Position numbers and translations under genes: made by a program. Shown here piece after piece: positions 1-11,559 of a DNA stretch of 64,000 bases. The notes under the pieces are model-generated. The model searched no databases. It had not been told where the DNA came from and worked only from the letters and a program-made list of their open reading frames with translations. Each line of letters opens with the position of its first letter. Position 1 is the stretch's first letter. The stretch spans positions 1-64,000 of the forward strand of contig JAJOHG010000131.1 in the NCBI GenBank assembly GCA_021029095.1. Reading direction: 5' to 3'. This DNA is from Phellopilus nigrolimitatus (Eukaryota; Basidiomycota; Agaricomycetes; Hymenochaetales; Hymenochaetaceae).

Positions 1-331
1 GAGTTCGCACCGTAAATTTTGCAGACCAAAGCGGACATTCCAAGCAAAGTCGACACAGAATGACTTGCAATTAGGAAATACTTTGCAGCTCATGTGGATA
101 ACCCGTGACCACGTTGTGCAAACTTAGCCCGCCTTGCAAGTTGCAAAACAAACCGCCGATGCCTGCGAGAACCTTCTTTGGGAGAAGAATCAGTTGCGTG
201 GATGTAGTGTTAGCAACGAAGACTGTCCCGTTCAAGACGAGCCATTAACGCGAGTACATGCGGTGCGCAATACCAAAATTTAGAGTACAACTTGAACAGT
301 CCATGAGCTCTCGCCCACATAAATACATGCT

Positions 332-953
332 TTAGAACAGGCCAACAGCCGCGAGAACACCTACAAGGACAACCAGGCCGTCGTACATCACCACGCCGCC
401 AACGGCCGCTCCCGAGCTGGAGGAAGAGGGTGCCGCCGAGGTTTGAGTGGGGCTCGAGAACGATGGACTCGCCGAGGACACAATGCGGGATGTGGATGTG
501 TCCGTAAGTATGGAAGACGAAGAGCTGATTAAGGACGTTGACGTCCCGGAAGAACTTGTGTCCGTTTGTACTACTCGAGATGACCGTAGTGCTAGTTGCC
601 GTGTCCGTGGCACTAGACGTCGAGGTAGTATGACATCATCAGATTCGCGTCAGCTGTACGAATGGACGCAACCTACGTGTTTGAAGTCGTATCAGTAGAC
701 GTCGATTCTGTGACAGATGTTGCAGTGCTACTAGGCCTATAGTAAAGCACGCTCAGCCGGCTGGGCAAGTAGACGATCCAGGTCCCACTCACGAGGAAAC
801 TGTCGACAATGGAAGTGTGGTTGAGGGCAGTGTGGGCAGCGATGTTTCCGACGGGATGATTGGCGAAACCGGTAGACTCGTTGAGGTTGTCGGTACTTGA
901 GCGCCGGCAAGCACGGCGAGCGCACAAACGAACAAGATATTGTAGGGCAGCAT
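332..953 (-). CDS. Secreted Ser/Thr-rich protein, probably GPI-anchored
   Basis: Reading leftward from the ATG at 953, the first exon gives MLPYNILFVCALAVLAGAQV, a clear signal peptide. It is followed by a Ser/Thr/Pro-rich stretch and a GTGAGT donor at about 792. The last exon is again Ser/Thr-rich. It ends in a small-residue stretch (SSSSSGAAVGG) and a hydrophobic tail (GLVVLVGVLAAVGLF) directly before the stop at 332, as in a GPI-attachment signal. Two introns are likely; the middle junctions (about 595-725) were not resolved, because the two Ser-rich exons lie in different frames. The protein is probably a heavily O-glycosylated cell-wall or membrane mannoprotein. No catalytic domain is visible. 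A TATA-like stretch lies about 45 bases upstream of the start. A frameshift in the middle cannot be excluded. Confidence 0.62.
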
Positions 954-1645
954 GGTGATGGTCTGTCGGAAAGGCGAACAGAGCCTTTCAAGACCTTTTT
1001 ATGACGGTGGCGTGATGCACAGCAACGCTATAAGTGCTCCATGTCCCGCACGCATGATACGCATCCGGACCTTTAGAACCGTCGTGGAGTCGTCTGGCCA
1101 AGTAGTTATTTAGTCAGCAATTACTACATTAGTAGTCCGAAAAAGGAAGGAATATTCCTTAATAAGGGCGAAGACTTCTGCATCGCCTTGACCGGTGTTT
1201 GACAGAATGCTTTGATTCACGCTATGCGCACTGAGATCTCGACCTTCTTATCTCTCTAATTCAAGTTGGCTATGGTGATTGAACGCCGTAGCACCTGCTC
1301 CAACTGATTTAGACGATAACCGCAGTGTGATCTCTCATGTCTAGTTTGCGATACAGGTTCACATATCAGCTTTCAATAGCTGACTGTCTCACGTAGTTTT
1401 CTCCAGCTGCACACACCCGAAGATCCTCAAATTGCAAGTCGCATCCTGGTATATCAATCAGCGATCAGTCAACATCTGTTACCTGTAGGAGATGTTCTCA
1501 AGGTCCACGGTTCCCAGCCCTTGTAGACTCTATTATTAGGGAAAGGCGCTTTGCAGCGGGTTGGCAGTTAGCCCACATCGGATCTTTCTTTCTTTCGGAA
1601 CAGTGCGGTAACACTGCATTCACACTGCTTTTGCCCACGGCTGGT
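954..1645. other. Divergent intergenic region
   Basis: This is the shared upstream region of the secreted protein (leftward) and the kinase (rightward). No coding signal or repeat was recognised apart from the TATA-like stretch near 1000. Confidence 0.5.
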
Positions 1646-3918
1646 ATGAATGACCGAACTTCATTTTTCTCCCCTTCCCGCTATCGCCCCACAGTCTACG
1701 GTACTTGCTTTCTGCGCTCTGTGCAGTCCGTGGTACGACTTGGCAATATGAGTCCAGGTCAGCCGAAGATCGTCCGATCAGGTCGTGTGGAGGTGAAAGG
1801 CGTGGGCCCGCTTCATTTCCGGTTCACGCGACTTTGGCTATGTCTGTCCGAGAGAGATCTACAAATTTATAAAGATTCCGTGAGTGCTCGAATCGGATGC
1901 TAGCAATAAGCAAATCTTTACTCTGACACGCCTTCTACGAAACTCAGACATCCACTTTGTCCAAACCCAGCTTTTCAATTCCTTGTGAATCAATCAAATC
2001 TTGTGTTCGCGACGACATTAGACCCAACTGCATTCGGCTTGATGCCCTGGGCTCAAGAAAGATACTCATATGCTTTGGAACCTACCATGAACTCAAACTC
2101 TGGAGAAACGATCTCGACCTCTGTTTACACCCTGTTCTGCTCATTGGAGAACATGATGACAAGCTGGGTTTGGGCGCAGATGTAGCAAGGGAGCACTGCA
2201 GATTGTCAGGTTCAAAGGCACTGCAGGATACATCGACATTCTCTTCGTCTACCAGCCTTTCCGAGCAACTTGCCAGACACACGTCAGAAGAATTTGCAGC
2301 GACTGACGTTTCTACCCTCTTTGATTCTTCGTCGCATGAAACGTCGTCCTATCAGCAATCCATTTTTTCTGGCACGACACTTTACACCGAACGACATTCG
2401 TCTTGGGACTCGTCGACGCCTTGGATTTCCGACAACGAGTGGAAAGATCTATCCGAAATTTTATCGACATTAGATAATAATGAAGCTTCCAAGCCCGAAG
2501 TTGCAGACGATCGACCCAGCTCCCCGATCGATCCTGAGCTTGTATTCGAGTCAGGAAGTGCCCATCTTTCAGTCTCAGAATACCCAGCTTCGCGAGAAGT
2601 TAGCCTTGACTTAGCAGACCTTACTGGACAGATAGCCAAACTCGACACATATCCCGTTGCAGTTGGTGGCTTCGCGGATGTTTGGCGCGGCGAATGGGAC
2701 ACCCCGGATGGTTTCAAGCTTGTGAGTATCTGCCTGTGTAGTTTGTGTTTCGTGTTATTCATCATCGACTGAAAGGTTGCTATGAAAGTCATACGATGCT
2801 TCTCTCTAGACGTCAAAACGAACAGTAAAATCCAAAGGGTAAAGCAGTTCAGATTTCATGCTTGAATTCTCCTTATAGTACAATTTATAGCGACTGCAAC
2901 AGGAGTTGGATATCTGGAAGCGACTTCGCCATCACCATGTAATTCCGTTGTTCGGCATCATTCATGGCTTGGGCCGGTACGCGTCGATGGTTTCTCCGTG
3001 GATGCACAAGGGCAACGCGTCCAAATATTTTGTAGAGCAGGATGTAAAAAGGTCGTTGACGGCGAGGCTAAAGCTCGTATGTCTGTCTTTAGCCCCTCAT
3101 GAGTTAAGATGTTCACTTACTCTCCAATGAGTTGTATGAAGTTGCATCTGGCCTTGAATACTGTATGAACTTTTGACGAGTCATATCATTAGTCCTGACT
3201 GCTCTTTCCCCCCCCCCCCCCCCCCCCCCCGACAGTGCACTGTTTTTCCCCACCCGTGATCCACGGAGATCTGAAAGCTGTGTGTAACCCGTTCATCCAT
3301 CTCTATATACTAGTGGTCACTTATACGAAATGTACGCGCGACAGTCTAATATTCTCGTTTCCGACAACGGCGAAGCGTTGCTCTCGGACTTCGGTATCTC
3401 CGCCGTTTTTGAGGAGGCGACTGGCTCCGCATGCCTTGTGTCGTCTTCCTTCGCCGGGTCGGTGCGTTGGATGGCGTTCGAACTTTTTAGAATCGATATT
3501 GAGCGAGAAGAGGGTGATGGACCTCAGGAGATTCCTCAGCTGACGACGTACTCAGACGTATGGTCGTACGGAAGTACTGCTCTCGAGGTGAATGATCACT
3601 CTTCCTCGGACGTAAATCGAGAGAGCGAAATCATTTCTCTAATTATTCATCTGTTGGCAGGTCCTAAGTGGCAAGCTCCCGTACCATCATCGAAAGAACG
3701 ACGTGCAAGTGCTCCACGAGATTATGCGTGGACTGAAGCCTAGCCGAGAGATAAGCATCTCGACAGACATTTGGGCGTTTTTGCAAACATGCTGGAGGGA
3801 CGAGCCAAAGAGTCGGCCCCCTATATCACGAGTCAAGGAAACAATGGGAAGGATATATAGGGAGAACCGGAGAATGGGTGTCATTTTTGAGGAGGGACAT
3901 TTGTATCAAGAAAAGTAA
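1646..3918 (+). CDS. PH-domain protein kinase, tyrosine-kinase-like type
   Basis: Eight exons close in phase: 1646-1879, 1948-2721, 2776-2838, 2891-3076, 3132-3162, 3236-3279, 3345-3587 and 3661-3918, giving about 610 residues. The N-terminal 130 residues look like a PH domain split by intron 1 (basic start RSGRVEVKGVG, then IPCESIKSCV, then HELKLWRNDL with the conserved Trp). A long Ser-rich linker follows. The kinase domain fills the C-terminal half: glycine loop VGGFADVWRGEW, VAMKVI lysine, catalytic loop HGDLKASNILV, DFG, the APE-like WMAFELF, and DVWSYG. The HGD loop (not HRD) and the sequence around it match the kinases common in Agaricomycetes, usually classed as tyrosine-kinase-like. 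It is predicted to be an active Ser/Thr kinase recruited to phosphoinositide membranes. An ATG at 1748 is an alternative start that would still keep the PH domain. Confidence 0.82.
3208..3230 (+). repeat. Run of 23 C residues in a kinase intron
   Basis: An uninterrupted run of 23 C ends one base before the GACAG acceptor of kinase intron 5 (3163-3235). It occupies the place of the polypyrimidine tract. The run is expected to be unstable in length and hard to sequence correctly. Confidence 0.9.
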
Positions 3919-4688
3919 CCGATGTCCGCGCCGTCTCCCTACCGCCCCGCGTCTTCTTCCCCGCCGTCACTGCCTAGTATTCTCGCGCTCAACCGCACGA
4001 CGTCGCAGCGGCTGCCCGAGTCATCCTCCTTACCCGGCGGCCGCCGCCGCCGCGTCTTCACCTCCTCACGCCACAGCGACAGCGGGGAATGCAGGGCTCT
4101 GTAGCGTCACATCGCCACCTCCATCCTCCTTCTGGTGCGTGAGTTTCGCGGACTCCAGGCACGCCTTCTGCGCCATCTCAAATGCCGAGCATCTGCCTTG
4201 CATTTAACTTCTCATTTGCCAGTTCTTTTCTTTCCTCCGTCATGTACACCTATACTTGTTGGTGTCTTATCAGCATTCTCCTCAAGCACATCGCGCGCCG
4301 CCCGTGTCATTTCTTTATATTTCATATCATATTCGTATGTATGGAAACTGCCAATACCTGATGGACAGAACGCGCGTTTCATTGATGAAAGTGCGGTATA
4401 CTCACTCTTTGATCATTTTAACATCCAGTATACTTGATTAAGACCCGTGAATCGCTAAACGTTTCCTCTCTTCCATCAATTCCTTTAATTTTGTCCAATA
4501 AGAACCTCCATAACCTCCGTATCGAAATACTTGTACATAGAATTCGGAAGCAAATGAGACCGTATCGTCGACCGGCCGAGTCAAATAAACTTATAAGGGC
4601 ATTCAACTCAGCCCCATTTATTTCTTTTCCTTCACAGCGTATCTCATCAGGGCTTTTAAAACGATTCTCCCTGTCTGGTTTGTAAGTT
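3919..4688. other. Intergenic region between convergent genes
   Basis: The first 200 bases are GC-rich and Ser/Pro/Arg-coding in one frame, but look like kinase 3' sequence rather than a gene. The rest is AT-rich. Around 4485-4512 it holds a short sequence (core TGTCCAATAAG) found again near 14237. Confidence 0.45.
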
Positions 4689-6284
4689 TTAGTTCAGTGT
4701 GCTTTCGGAGGAGAAATAAAGACAATGCCGCACCTGCTCGAGACTAACGTCCTGTTCACCGAACTCAATTTTCTGAGTGTACGTGGCAGCTATCGGAATC
4801 GCTCCGCGTTCTGGACGCACCCATTCCTGCTTTGTAGGGGAAGAGGGTATCGCGTCTTCAGCTGCAGGAGCACTCATTACTTCCTTGAGAATATCCGCTG
4901 CTGAGTGTGTTTCCGGTATATGCATCGTGCCAATGGGAGTAGCGCTTTCGGATTTGACTTCATCAGTCTCCAATGTAATATTCGTATCGGGTTGTGGGGG
5001 TGTGTCCGTAAGATCTCCTGAAGCTATATATCTTTTGTGAGACATGGACGAACCGCGGGTATATCTGATGAAAATGAAGGCGAAAAAGCCTGTGAGAACG
5101 CACTTTTCGACCCAGATGCAACGTCTTCTCCTGAAACAGAAATTGCTTGCAGTTGCTTGCCGGAGGCGGGCGAAGGGGATTTCGCAGTTTTTCGGCCGTG
5201 GCCCCAGAGCCAGTCAGCCACCTTTCCGGCGGCCTTGTTAACTAAAATCCACAGCCATCGCACAACCATAAGCTGCATGAAAGCTCGGAATCTGGACTGA
5301 CCCTCGTCCATGTCCACGTTGACGTCCAAATCATGCATTCTGGCAGCAATGTCAGGGGGTATGGATACATTACCGATTGGAGAATTTGCTTTGACACCGA
5401 TGGAAAGTTCTAGCGCAAGGGACGCTGGAACGGCCAATTTTAGACCTTTGGCCTCCCTTTGATCACGAGCATCGGAGAAGAGGTCTTGTACTTCGAGAGC
5501 GATGTCCTGAGTAGAGAAACTGCGTGACGTTATGCGATTGGAGATGACTCGATTTTGCTCGATTGACGATGCTCGTACCTTCTCACTTTCTAGTAGACGG
5601 AAAAGTCACTGGATCAGTAGGTATCAGATGAAGATGAAATTCGTCATTACTCACTAGAAATATATTTTGGTTGGCAAATAGTTGCAACACAAGGAGACCA
5701 TTATCATCTAGAAACGTAGGTATCACTAATGAGGAAATACAGACGAATAGGGGCCTACTTACCGAGGCGTCGCGACTCCCTGTGTACAAACAGAACGGCA
5801 ATCTTGTCCGCACTCGGCCTCCAATCGAGTCTCTGAGCGGCATCCAAGGCAAATTCTAGCGCGTCATTACTTCCTCGACTATCTGTAGCATTCTGAGAAC
5901 CCTGAAGCGAGTGCAGATTCTGGATCATCAGCTCCATTTCCGACGTGAAAGGGAAGTTTTCAGTCGATGGTGAACCATCATTCTCTGGCTCGTCGTGGTA
6001 CGCAATTAGGCCGACCCGTAGATTTCCAGGGTGCTGTGGGAGACGAAAGACATGGCGGCAGATATCCTCAATGGTCTTCACAGAGTTCAATAAAAAATCA
6101 TCTTGTTTCTCTGAAGTGTCTTGAATGAAAAGGAGATCGCTGTATGTACAAAAATTATTAAATACTGCTCGATGAAAGAGAAAGGAAATCCCACGTACAC
6201 AGTTCTCGATGGAATTTTGGATTGCATGGTACGCGAGATCGCTAAATCACTAGGTCCATGTCGACGTTGTGAGAACAAGGGCAT
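4689..6284 (-). CDS. Diverged von Willebrand A domain protein (vWA-1)
   Basis: Six exons close in phase: 6199-6284, 5763-6139, 5655-5707, 5579-5589 (an 11-base microexon), 5104-5519 and 4689-5023, giving about 425 residues. Residues 30-165 align with the vWA domain of the neighbour vWA-2 (DLLFIQDTSEKQDD against DLLFVQDTTGSQGP; GLIAYHDEP against GLLGYRDYP). The metal-site residues are worn: the DxTxS motif reads DTSEK, and the second motif VVVTDAPP reads VLFVHRES. Metal-dependent ligand binding is therefore doubtful. The C-terminal half is unrelated to vWA-2. It has a hydrophobic Trp-rich segment (MQLMVVRWLWILVNKAAG) and an acidic Ser/Pro-rich tail. The start is the ATG before LFSQRR. A further 3' intron near 4745 (GTGCGG donor) cannot be ruled out. 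Confidence 0.68.
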
Positions 6285-7685
6285 GGTCAAAGGAAATGAA
6301 GGGGGAAATCGAATATGGAAAAAAAAAACAGCTATAGGGGTCTGCCAGTCCCGAGGGATGGAAGATTAGAGGAAAGTGATGGAACAATTTGAGACATTGC
6401 ATACGGAGCCAGCGCTCAAATTTGAGATTTTCCAGACAACCAAAAGAGGGAGAGAAGGAGGCGATTGGAGTTAGATATCATCGTCTTTTTGCTCTTGGGT
6501 ATTACATGCATGGAAGAGCACAATTTCGGAATCCGCTGATATTGTTGATACGATTGTGCGGACAGAAGGCCAAGCTTCCAGTCCGGCGTCTGTCGAGTGT
6601 GAAGAGAATTTGTAAGCGCCTATTGAAGTAAATGAAATCCAAGCGTCGAAGTCAACAAATCTCCAATGTCAGCACCCGCACTTACCGGTTTACCTTACTT
6701 ACTGAGTTGCAATGACTTAGTTTAATGAACAAGAAGTCGAGCTTCTTAGATGTTCCCGGGACGCCGGACATCGATACTGATAAGTGGAGGGCGGCCACAT
6801 ACTACCACGGCTATTCGAGTTCTGATCTTGTCATTGACATTGCGATACTGATTCAACAAACGCCGAATTGGCTCGAGTCTTCGGAAATAGTATGAAATCG
6901 ATACTTGCGTTTCAAACAAGCGAAATCCCAGAGAATCGAAAAGGGCCGAGCAGATGACAGTGACCAAGAAGACTTCTTTTGGAGAACTGAGACACAAAAT
7001 GCCCTGGACAGGAGAAGAAGCTTTCTTATTAGATTCAAGAAACAACGCATTGCAAAGTATTTCAACGGCGAAACGATTTTGCTGACTGATGAAGTTTAAG
7101 GTAAAGCTCCGTGGGGACGGAAGCCTATCCATACAGAAAGCCAGTAAGCAGCTCATTGACTGAGAAAAACAACTCGAGCAAGAGTCGTTCGGATTGACCA
7201 GATTTGCCGGAAGATGGCTAAGACAGCCGGGCTCGTTCTTTGGTCCTCGAGCCTTGCAGAAACAGAAGCAGCTGATGCATGGAAAAAGCACTAGGCACTG
7301 AGAAAGGATGCGATGTATGATAACTTCATCGGATCATGAGGAAACGCGGAAGAAGTACAGAATAATGTCAAACTTCCATACAAGCGCCTATTGAGATCTT
7401 GTTAGCATTCTGTCAGAGCTAGAATGTGACCGAGGACTTCGCTTTCAATGATACGACACTCGTTTAGTCAATGCCAGATAGGTCAGTATTGACACGAGCC
7501 ATCATGTATGCCGCACTTCAATGTGGGAGAAAATTACAACAGGGCATGGTGCTTTGTTTCTTCAAGAGCTTGATCGCGGCGTTCAATTTTGTTGCGCAGT
7601 CAGCCCGACGGGCCGTCAATTTTTTCGCGACTTGTCTTCACTTCAAACACGCATGAGTACATAAAACCTTACAAAATAGAGCATA
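6285..7685. other. Intergenic region between the vWA genes
   Basis: No gene was accepted. On the plus strand at about 6726-6890 an open stretch reads PDIDTDKWRAATYYHGYSS. It vaguely resembles a short HECT-ligase motif and then stops. A minus-strand open frame at 6746-7291 overlaps it and resembles nothing recognised. Confidence 0.4.
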
Positions 7686-9317
7686 TCATGAGTTGGAGAA
7701 AATCTGATCCACGTCGAGATCCTGCTCAGCACTGAACGTTCGGCTGATAAACAGGAATATAAGTGTCAGCAAACAGGGCCATCCATCTAAGATATTTGCG
7801 CAGACGAACCTGAAATTCTTTGACGTCCGCTCGCATTCCAAAGTAAAATTGTACGGCGTGTTGATCTCGAACTCCAAGGGATACGTGAAATTGTAGTTAA
7901 TTACTTTATCGACCAGTTTGCAGTCTTCAGAATCGAAAGACTTCATAACAATGATTTTCGAGCCCGTGTTCTTAATGGTGATCTTCACTTTGAAAAACTC
8001 CCGCGTGGAGTTCGAAGTTATCGTTGTCGCCTTATATCCTGGTGTGAAGCGCGAACCAGGAACCTGAGCATCGTTGTCCATAGGTTCAGCAAGCAGTTAT
8101 GTTGGAATTTAAGTCCACCAACCCGTTTGAGATTTCTCTTTGCCTCAGCGATAGTCTGAGACCTGATCCAGACATCGCAGTTGTGATCGGCCTGGGGCGA
8201 GTCTTTATAGATATTCCCGGCGTTGACTGTTGTGACCTTCTGTTGTGAGTCTAGCATCAACGCATGCAAGTCATTGATGACTTTGCCTATCGGCTCTTTC
8301 TTCACGAAGAAGCGCTGTGCGATCTCTTCCTGATATTGGCGGCTCAAAGCTTGCAATTCGATTCCCTCCAGCGCAGAGCCGATGATACATGCAGAAAGTA
8401 GCTTCGGGTCCGTCAGAGCATAAATAGCGCCGCTTGATACATTATTAGACCTGAAAATGCAAGATTGGATTCGAGTCGCTTACGAAGTTATCTTCGCCAT
8501 TGCTTTATAGAAGTCCGTGGCATACTGAAATATAAATAATTTAGTTTTGTGATACGTAAGACAGAGAAAAGTATCTCACTCTATACTTCTGGCTCAACGT
8601 TGGCTCGCATGCAAGAATAAACTAGAGATGCTCGTAATTACAATACCTTCCGTTCGACGGCCTAATAGCTTACTAGGGTAAAATCGTTCTGTACCATAAC
8701 TCGCGCAATTTCAAGTGGATCGGGGTTTTCATAACCTATTCAAAATCAGACCAAATATCGATAGATCTTAAGAAACCGAACTTGCCATCGGGGGCGCCGT
8801 TTGGAAACGAGTCTGCTGGCTCCCCGATGCCATGCGGCGGGGCATCTGTGACGACGACGATCAGCTTTATCGCGTCCAGTCGCCAACCTTCCATGTTGAG
8901 CGCGTGATCGAGCGCGGCAGAGAAAGCTTCGGGTCCATCTCCACCACCCTCGGCTTTGAGATCGGCAATATTGTCCTTCATGACATCAAGGTCATCGGTG
9001 AATTGGTACGGCTTAACGATATATGTCTGCTCTTCAGGAGGGTAATCGCGGTAACCAAGCAGTCCAACTTTCAGGCCTCCGTCCTTCTGAAGCTTCCCGG
9101 AGGCTTGGAGGAGATGACAGATTTCGAGAATGCTATTCCTTGCACTGTCGATGTATGGACCTTGGCTGCCTGTCGTGTCTTGCACAAACAAGAGGTCTCT
9201 GAGAAGACAATCATTATATGTACATTAGACCCGCGCTACAAGTTTGAGCAACACGTACAACATCGACTCTTCATACTGATTCTGATCATCATCGCCAGAG
9301 GGAACTTTCGCAGACAT
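7686..9317 (-). CDS. von Willebrand A domain protein (vWA-2)
   Basis: Eight exons: 9259-9317, 8786-9198, 8674-8735, 8580-8621, 8484-8524, 8123-8450, 7810-8063 and 7686-7743, giving about 418 residues. The vWA fold is well kept, with metal-site motifs DTTGS and VVVTDAPPHG and a GGGDGPEAF loop between them. A mid-region with DLHALMLDSQQK follows, then a C-terminal beta-rich domain starting near VKITIKNTG. The second intron (8736-8785) uses a GCAAGT donor. The last intron (7744-7809) is 66 bases and reads through without a stop. I remove it because its removal makes the C-terminus align with the standalone proteins at 10179 and 11560, which have an intron at the same place. If retained, it would add 22 hydrophobic residues. 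There is no signal peptide, so the protein is probably cytosolic. Metal-ion-dependent protein binding is inferred from the family. Confidence 0.8.
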
Positions 9318-10178
9318 ACTTGGATTTTGCCGATGGTAGCCAGCAAGTATCGCAATGTCAGTTTGGGTCAAGGAAGGGCTTATCAATTAAGTCCCGGACA
9401 GCACGACTCTGGGGATTATGGTATGCGAAATTCCATGGGAGTCTGACACGCACAGCGCCTGAGTACCCAGGCTAACAAAAGACCCGAGCGCCTCAAGACT
9501 GATATCCATGACAAGGAAAGGGTCGTGCCAGGTACGAGTGAACGAGTGCAGCCGTGTCTTGGAACTCGAAGACAATTTGCGGCAACTTCCGTAGAGCCTG
9601 AAACGTCGCCGCCAAACACCACTCACTGCAAACGCTGTCTTCTGGCCCGCCAACGTTGAACAGCATAGATGCAAGTATAAACCAAAACGTCTCTTACGGC
9701 CGCGTCTAGTTCCGGGTCTAACGCCGTATTTCGTCCCTATTCAAGTCCTTGGAAGCCATGGTGTGAACATCGTCTCGTCGCTCGACATTCACTTTGCCTA
9801 ACTTTGACTTTGCCCTCCTGAGTCTGTCGTTATCTTCATCTATGAAACTTTGTATAGCTGTTCCATGTCAAAAATAGACGCTGTCCGTATGAGCACCCAA
9901 ACCAATCACGTTCTCGCGCCATCTTGCTTTGAGAGCGCCTTTCGCTCAGCTGATGAAGAGCTCAGCGTCTAAATTAATCTACTGGCGCGCAGTCTAACCA
10001 TGTGCAACACCTTCGCAAATTTCTCCACGTACCAGGCCGATTTTATGTGGATCCGCACGAGAAGGAGACGTTGGATATCCGTTCTATAAAGTCTCCCCAT
10101 ATCTTGTACTTATATCCCAGCACTGCAGTTCCGAGCAACCAGCACTAGCATCAACTGCCCAGGTCACTTCCTATCCTC
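9318..10178. other. Upstream region with possible minus-strand remnant
   Basis: At 9390-9700 the minus strand has short gene-like peptides (FQALRKLPQIVFEFQDTA, LPWNFAYHNPQSRAVRDLI) in different frames separated by stops. I do not recognise them and could not join them. The last 100 bases carry a TATA-like TCTATAAAG near 10082, likely the promoter of the small gene at 10179. Confidence 0.35.
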
Positions 10179-10478
10179 ATGGCCACCGTTAACGTCGACT
10201 TCTCCAACACCGGTAACGAGATTGCCACGATCTCGTACACTGACGAGGTTGGCAACCCAATCGGACCAATCGTCATCCGCCCGAACCAAATCATCCGCCG
10301 ACCTCTATCGATTAATTTCTCGTTCTTCTTCACCTTCACGCGCGGTCGAACCGATCAGTACGCTACGTGCGTATGATTTGTTCATCTACTTCTTTACCGC
10401 GGACTTCAATATAGTTGCTTTTCTAGCCACAACTTTACAAAAAACCAAACCATTGATGTAAACAAGTACTTCGTTTGA
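10179..10478 (+). CDS. Small protein equal to the vWA C-terminal domain, copy 1
   Basis: Two exons, 10179-10366 and 10427-10478, encode 79 residues starting MATVNVDFSNTGNEIATISY and ending in TIDVNKYFV. There is no signal peptide or membrane segment. It is predicted to be a small beta-sandwich. It aligns end to end with the last 80 residues of vWA-2: NTG near the start, PL-x-IN, a run of aromatic and Thr residues, RT, then DV-x-x-F at the end. The single intron lies in the matching place and the same phase (phase 2) as the last vWA-2 intron. Function is unknown; a shared binding module is inferred. A TATA-like box lies about 100 bases upstream. The gene is a near twin of the one at 11560. Confidence 0.8.
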
Positions 10479-11559
10479 CGAAATGATGGAGGTAGGGTTA
10501 CCGTTTTACTAGTTTCGTTACGTCTTTATTGATTTTCCATTGCCTGGCTGAGTAGGAATGTCCTTGTGCTTATGGCGATAACAAACTGGATGTTCTGCGA
10601 TCTTGAAGACCTCGGGATGCGTTCTATCATTGTAACAATTTGAATGAATATTTCTGGATCCAGTGTCGTTGTGTGAGCTTGATATATCGTACATATGGCC
10701 TCGGATAAACCGTACCAAGATTCCGGCGTATTCTGCTTGCTGCTGGAAGTCTGAAGGAAAGACACGACAACGGCGCCACGCAAGCTCCAGCTTACATGCA
10801 AGCCGCTCTTCTGCTTACCCTACGTAGCTCTTGTTATACACTCGCTCACGATACTTGCTAGACGCCCGGATTCCAAACAATTTGGTCTGTTCAGCTTTTT
10901 AATGGTAGCTTCGACGGAAATAAAGGCGGGATCCCACTGTGTTCTATACCCCGGTGTGCATGCTTTTCAGAGAAAACATATCAGTCCGGTTTTCTCATAT
11001 TAGCAGTGCCCCCCTACACATTATTTATGACTTCGAGCGTCTTACTTAATGGCTTCACTTCCTCAAAGTGAGTATGACCCAAGTTTATATTTTTCATTCA
11101 GGCTCACATTTCAAATCGACAGGAATCAGGAGAATTATATAAATTTGCTACTCGTACGTCGAAATTGATGTCTACTTCAAGGGGATCCTGTGCATCCTGC
11201 TCGAAATGACAAGTTCTCCGAGACCCAAGGAACTCACCAGACGTACCCCCAAACTAGCAACTGTCTGGTCTCTCTCAGCGTACTTCTATCTCCCGAGATT
11301 TCGCAGAGCTTGTCGATATTAGAACAAGAACTCTTCGGTCTATCCCCAATTCATTCATCATACTTTCTCTCCATTAGTGGAATGCTCGATGCATCGATAC
11401 AGCAGGATCTCTTTGTCTCCTGTCAGATAGTGCAAGAAGACGTCATCGCTAGGCGCCCGACGTTCAAGCTATAAGGACTTGCCATGCCTCCGTTCTCATC
11501 CATCTCCAAACATACGCCTCATCGCATCCTCTCCAAGTGCCTTTCGACTTTCGCCCGTC
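10479..11559. other. Intergenic region between the twin small genes
   Basis: A minus-strand open stretch at 10526-10735 (SWYGLSEAICTIYQAHTTTL) preceded by an acceptor-like CCTTCAG might be an old exon, but nothing joins to it. The rest appears non-coding. A CTATAAGG box at about 11470 probably serves the next gene. Confidence 0.35.

Noticed and set aside
3922..4207. Ser/Pro/Arg-rich open frames after the kinase stop
   Set aside because: The compositional bias of a GC-rich 3' region explains them; no splice partner or conserved pattern was seen.
6746..7291. Minus-strand open frame of 181 codons between the vWA genes
   Set aside because: Low-complexity hydrophobic and Cys-rich translation without family features; the opposite strand has an equally weak HECT-like motif, so neither was accepted.
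9387..9674. Minus-strand open frame upstream of vWA-2 as its 5' end
   Set aside because: The vWA-2 gene has its own ATG (9317) and a first exon that joins in phase; no splice links this upstream frame to it.
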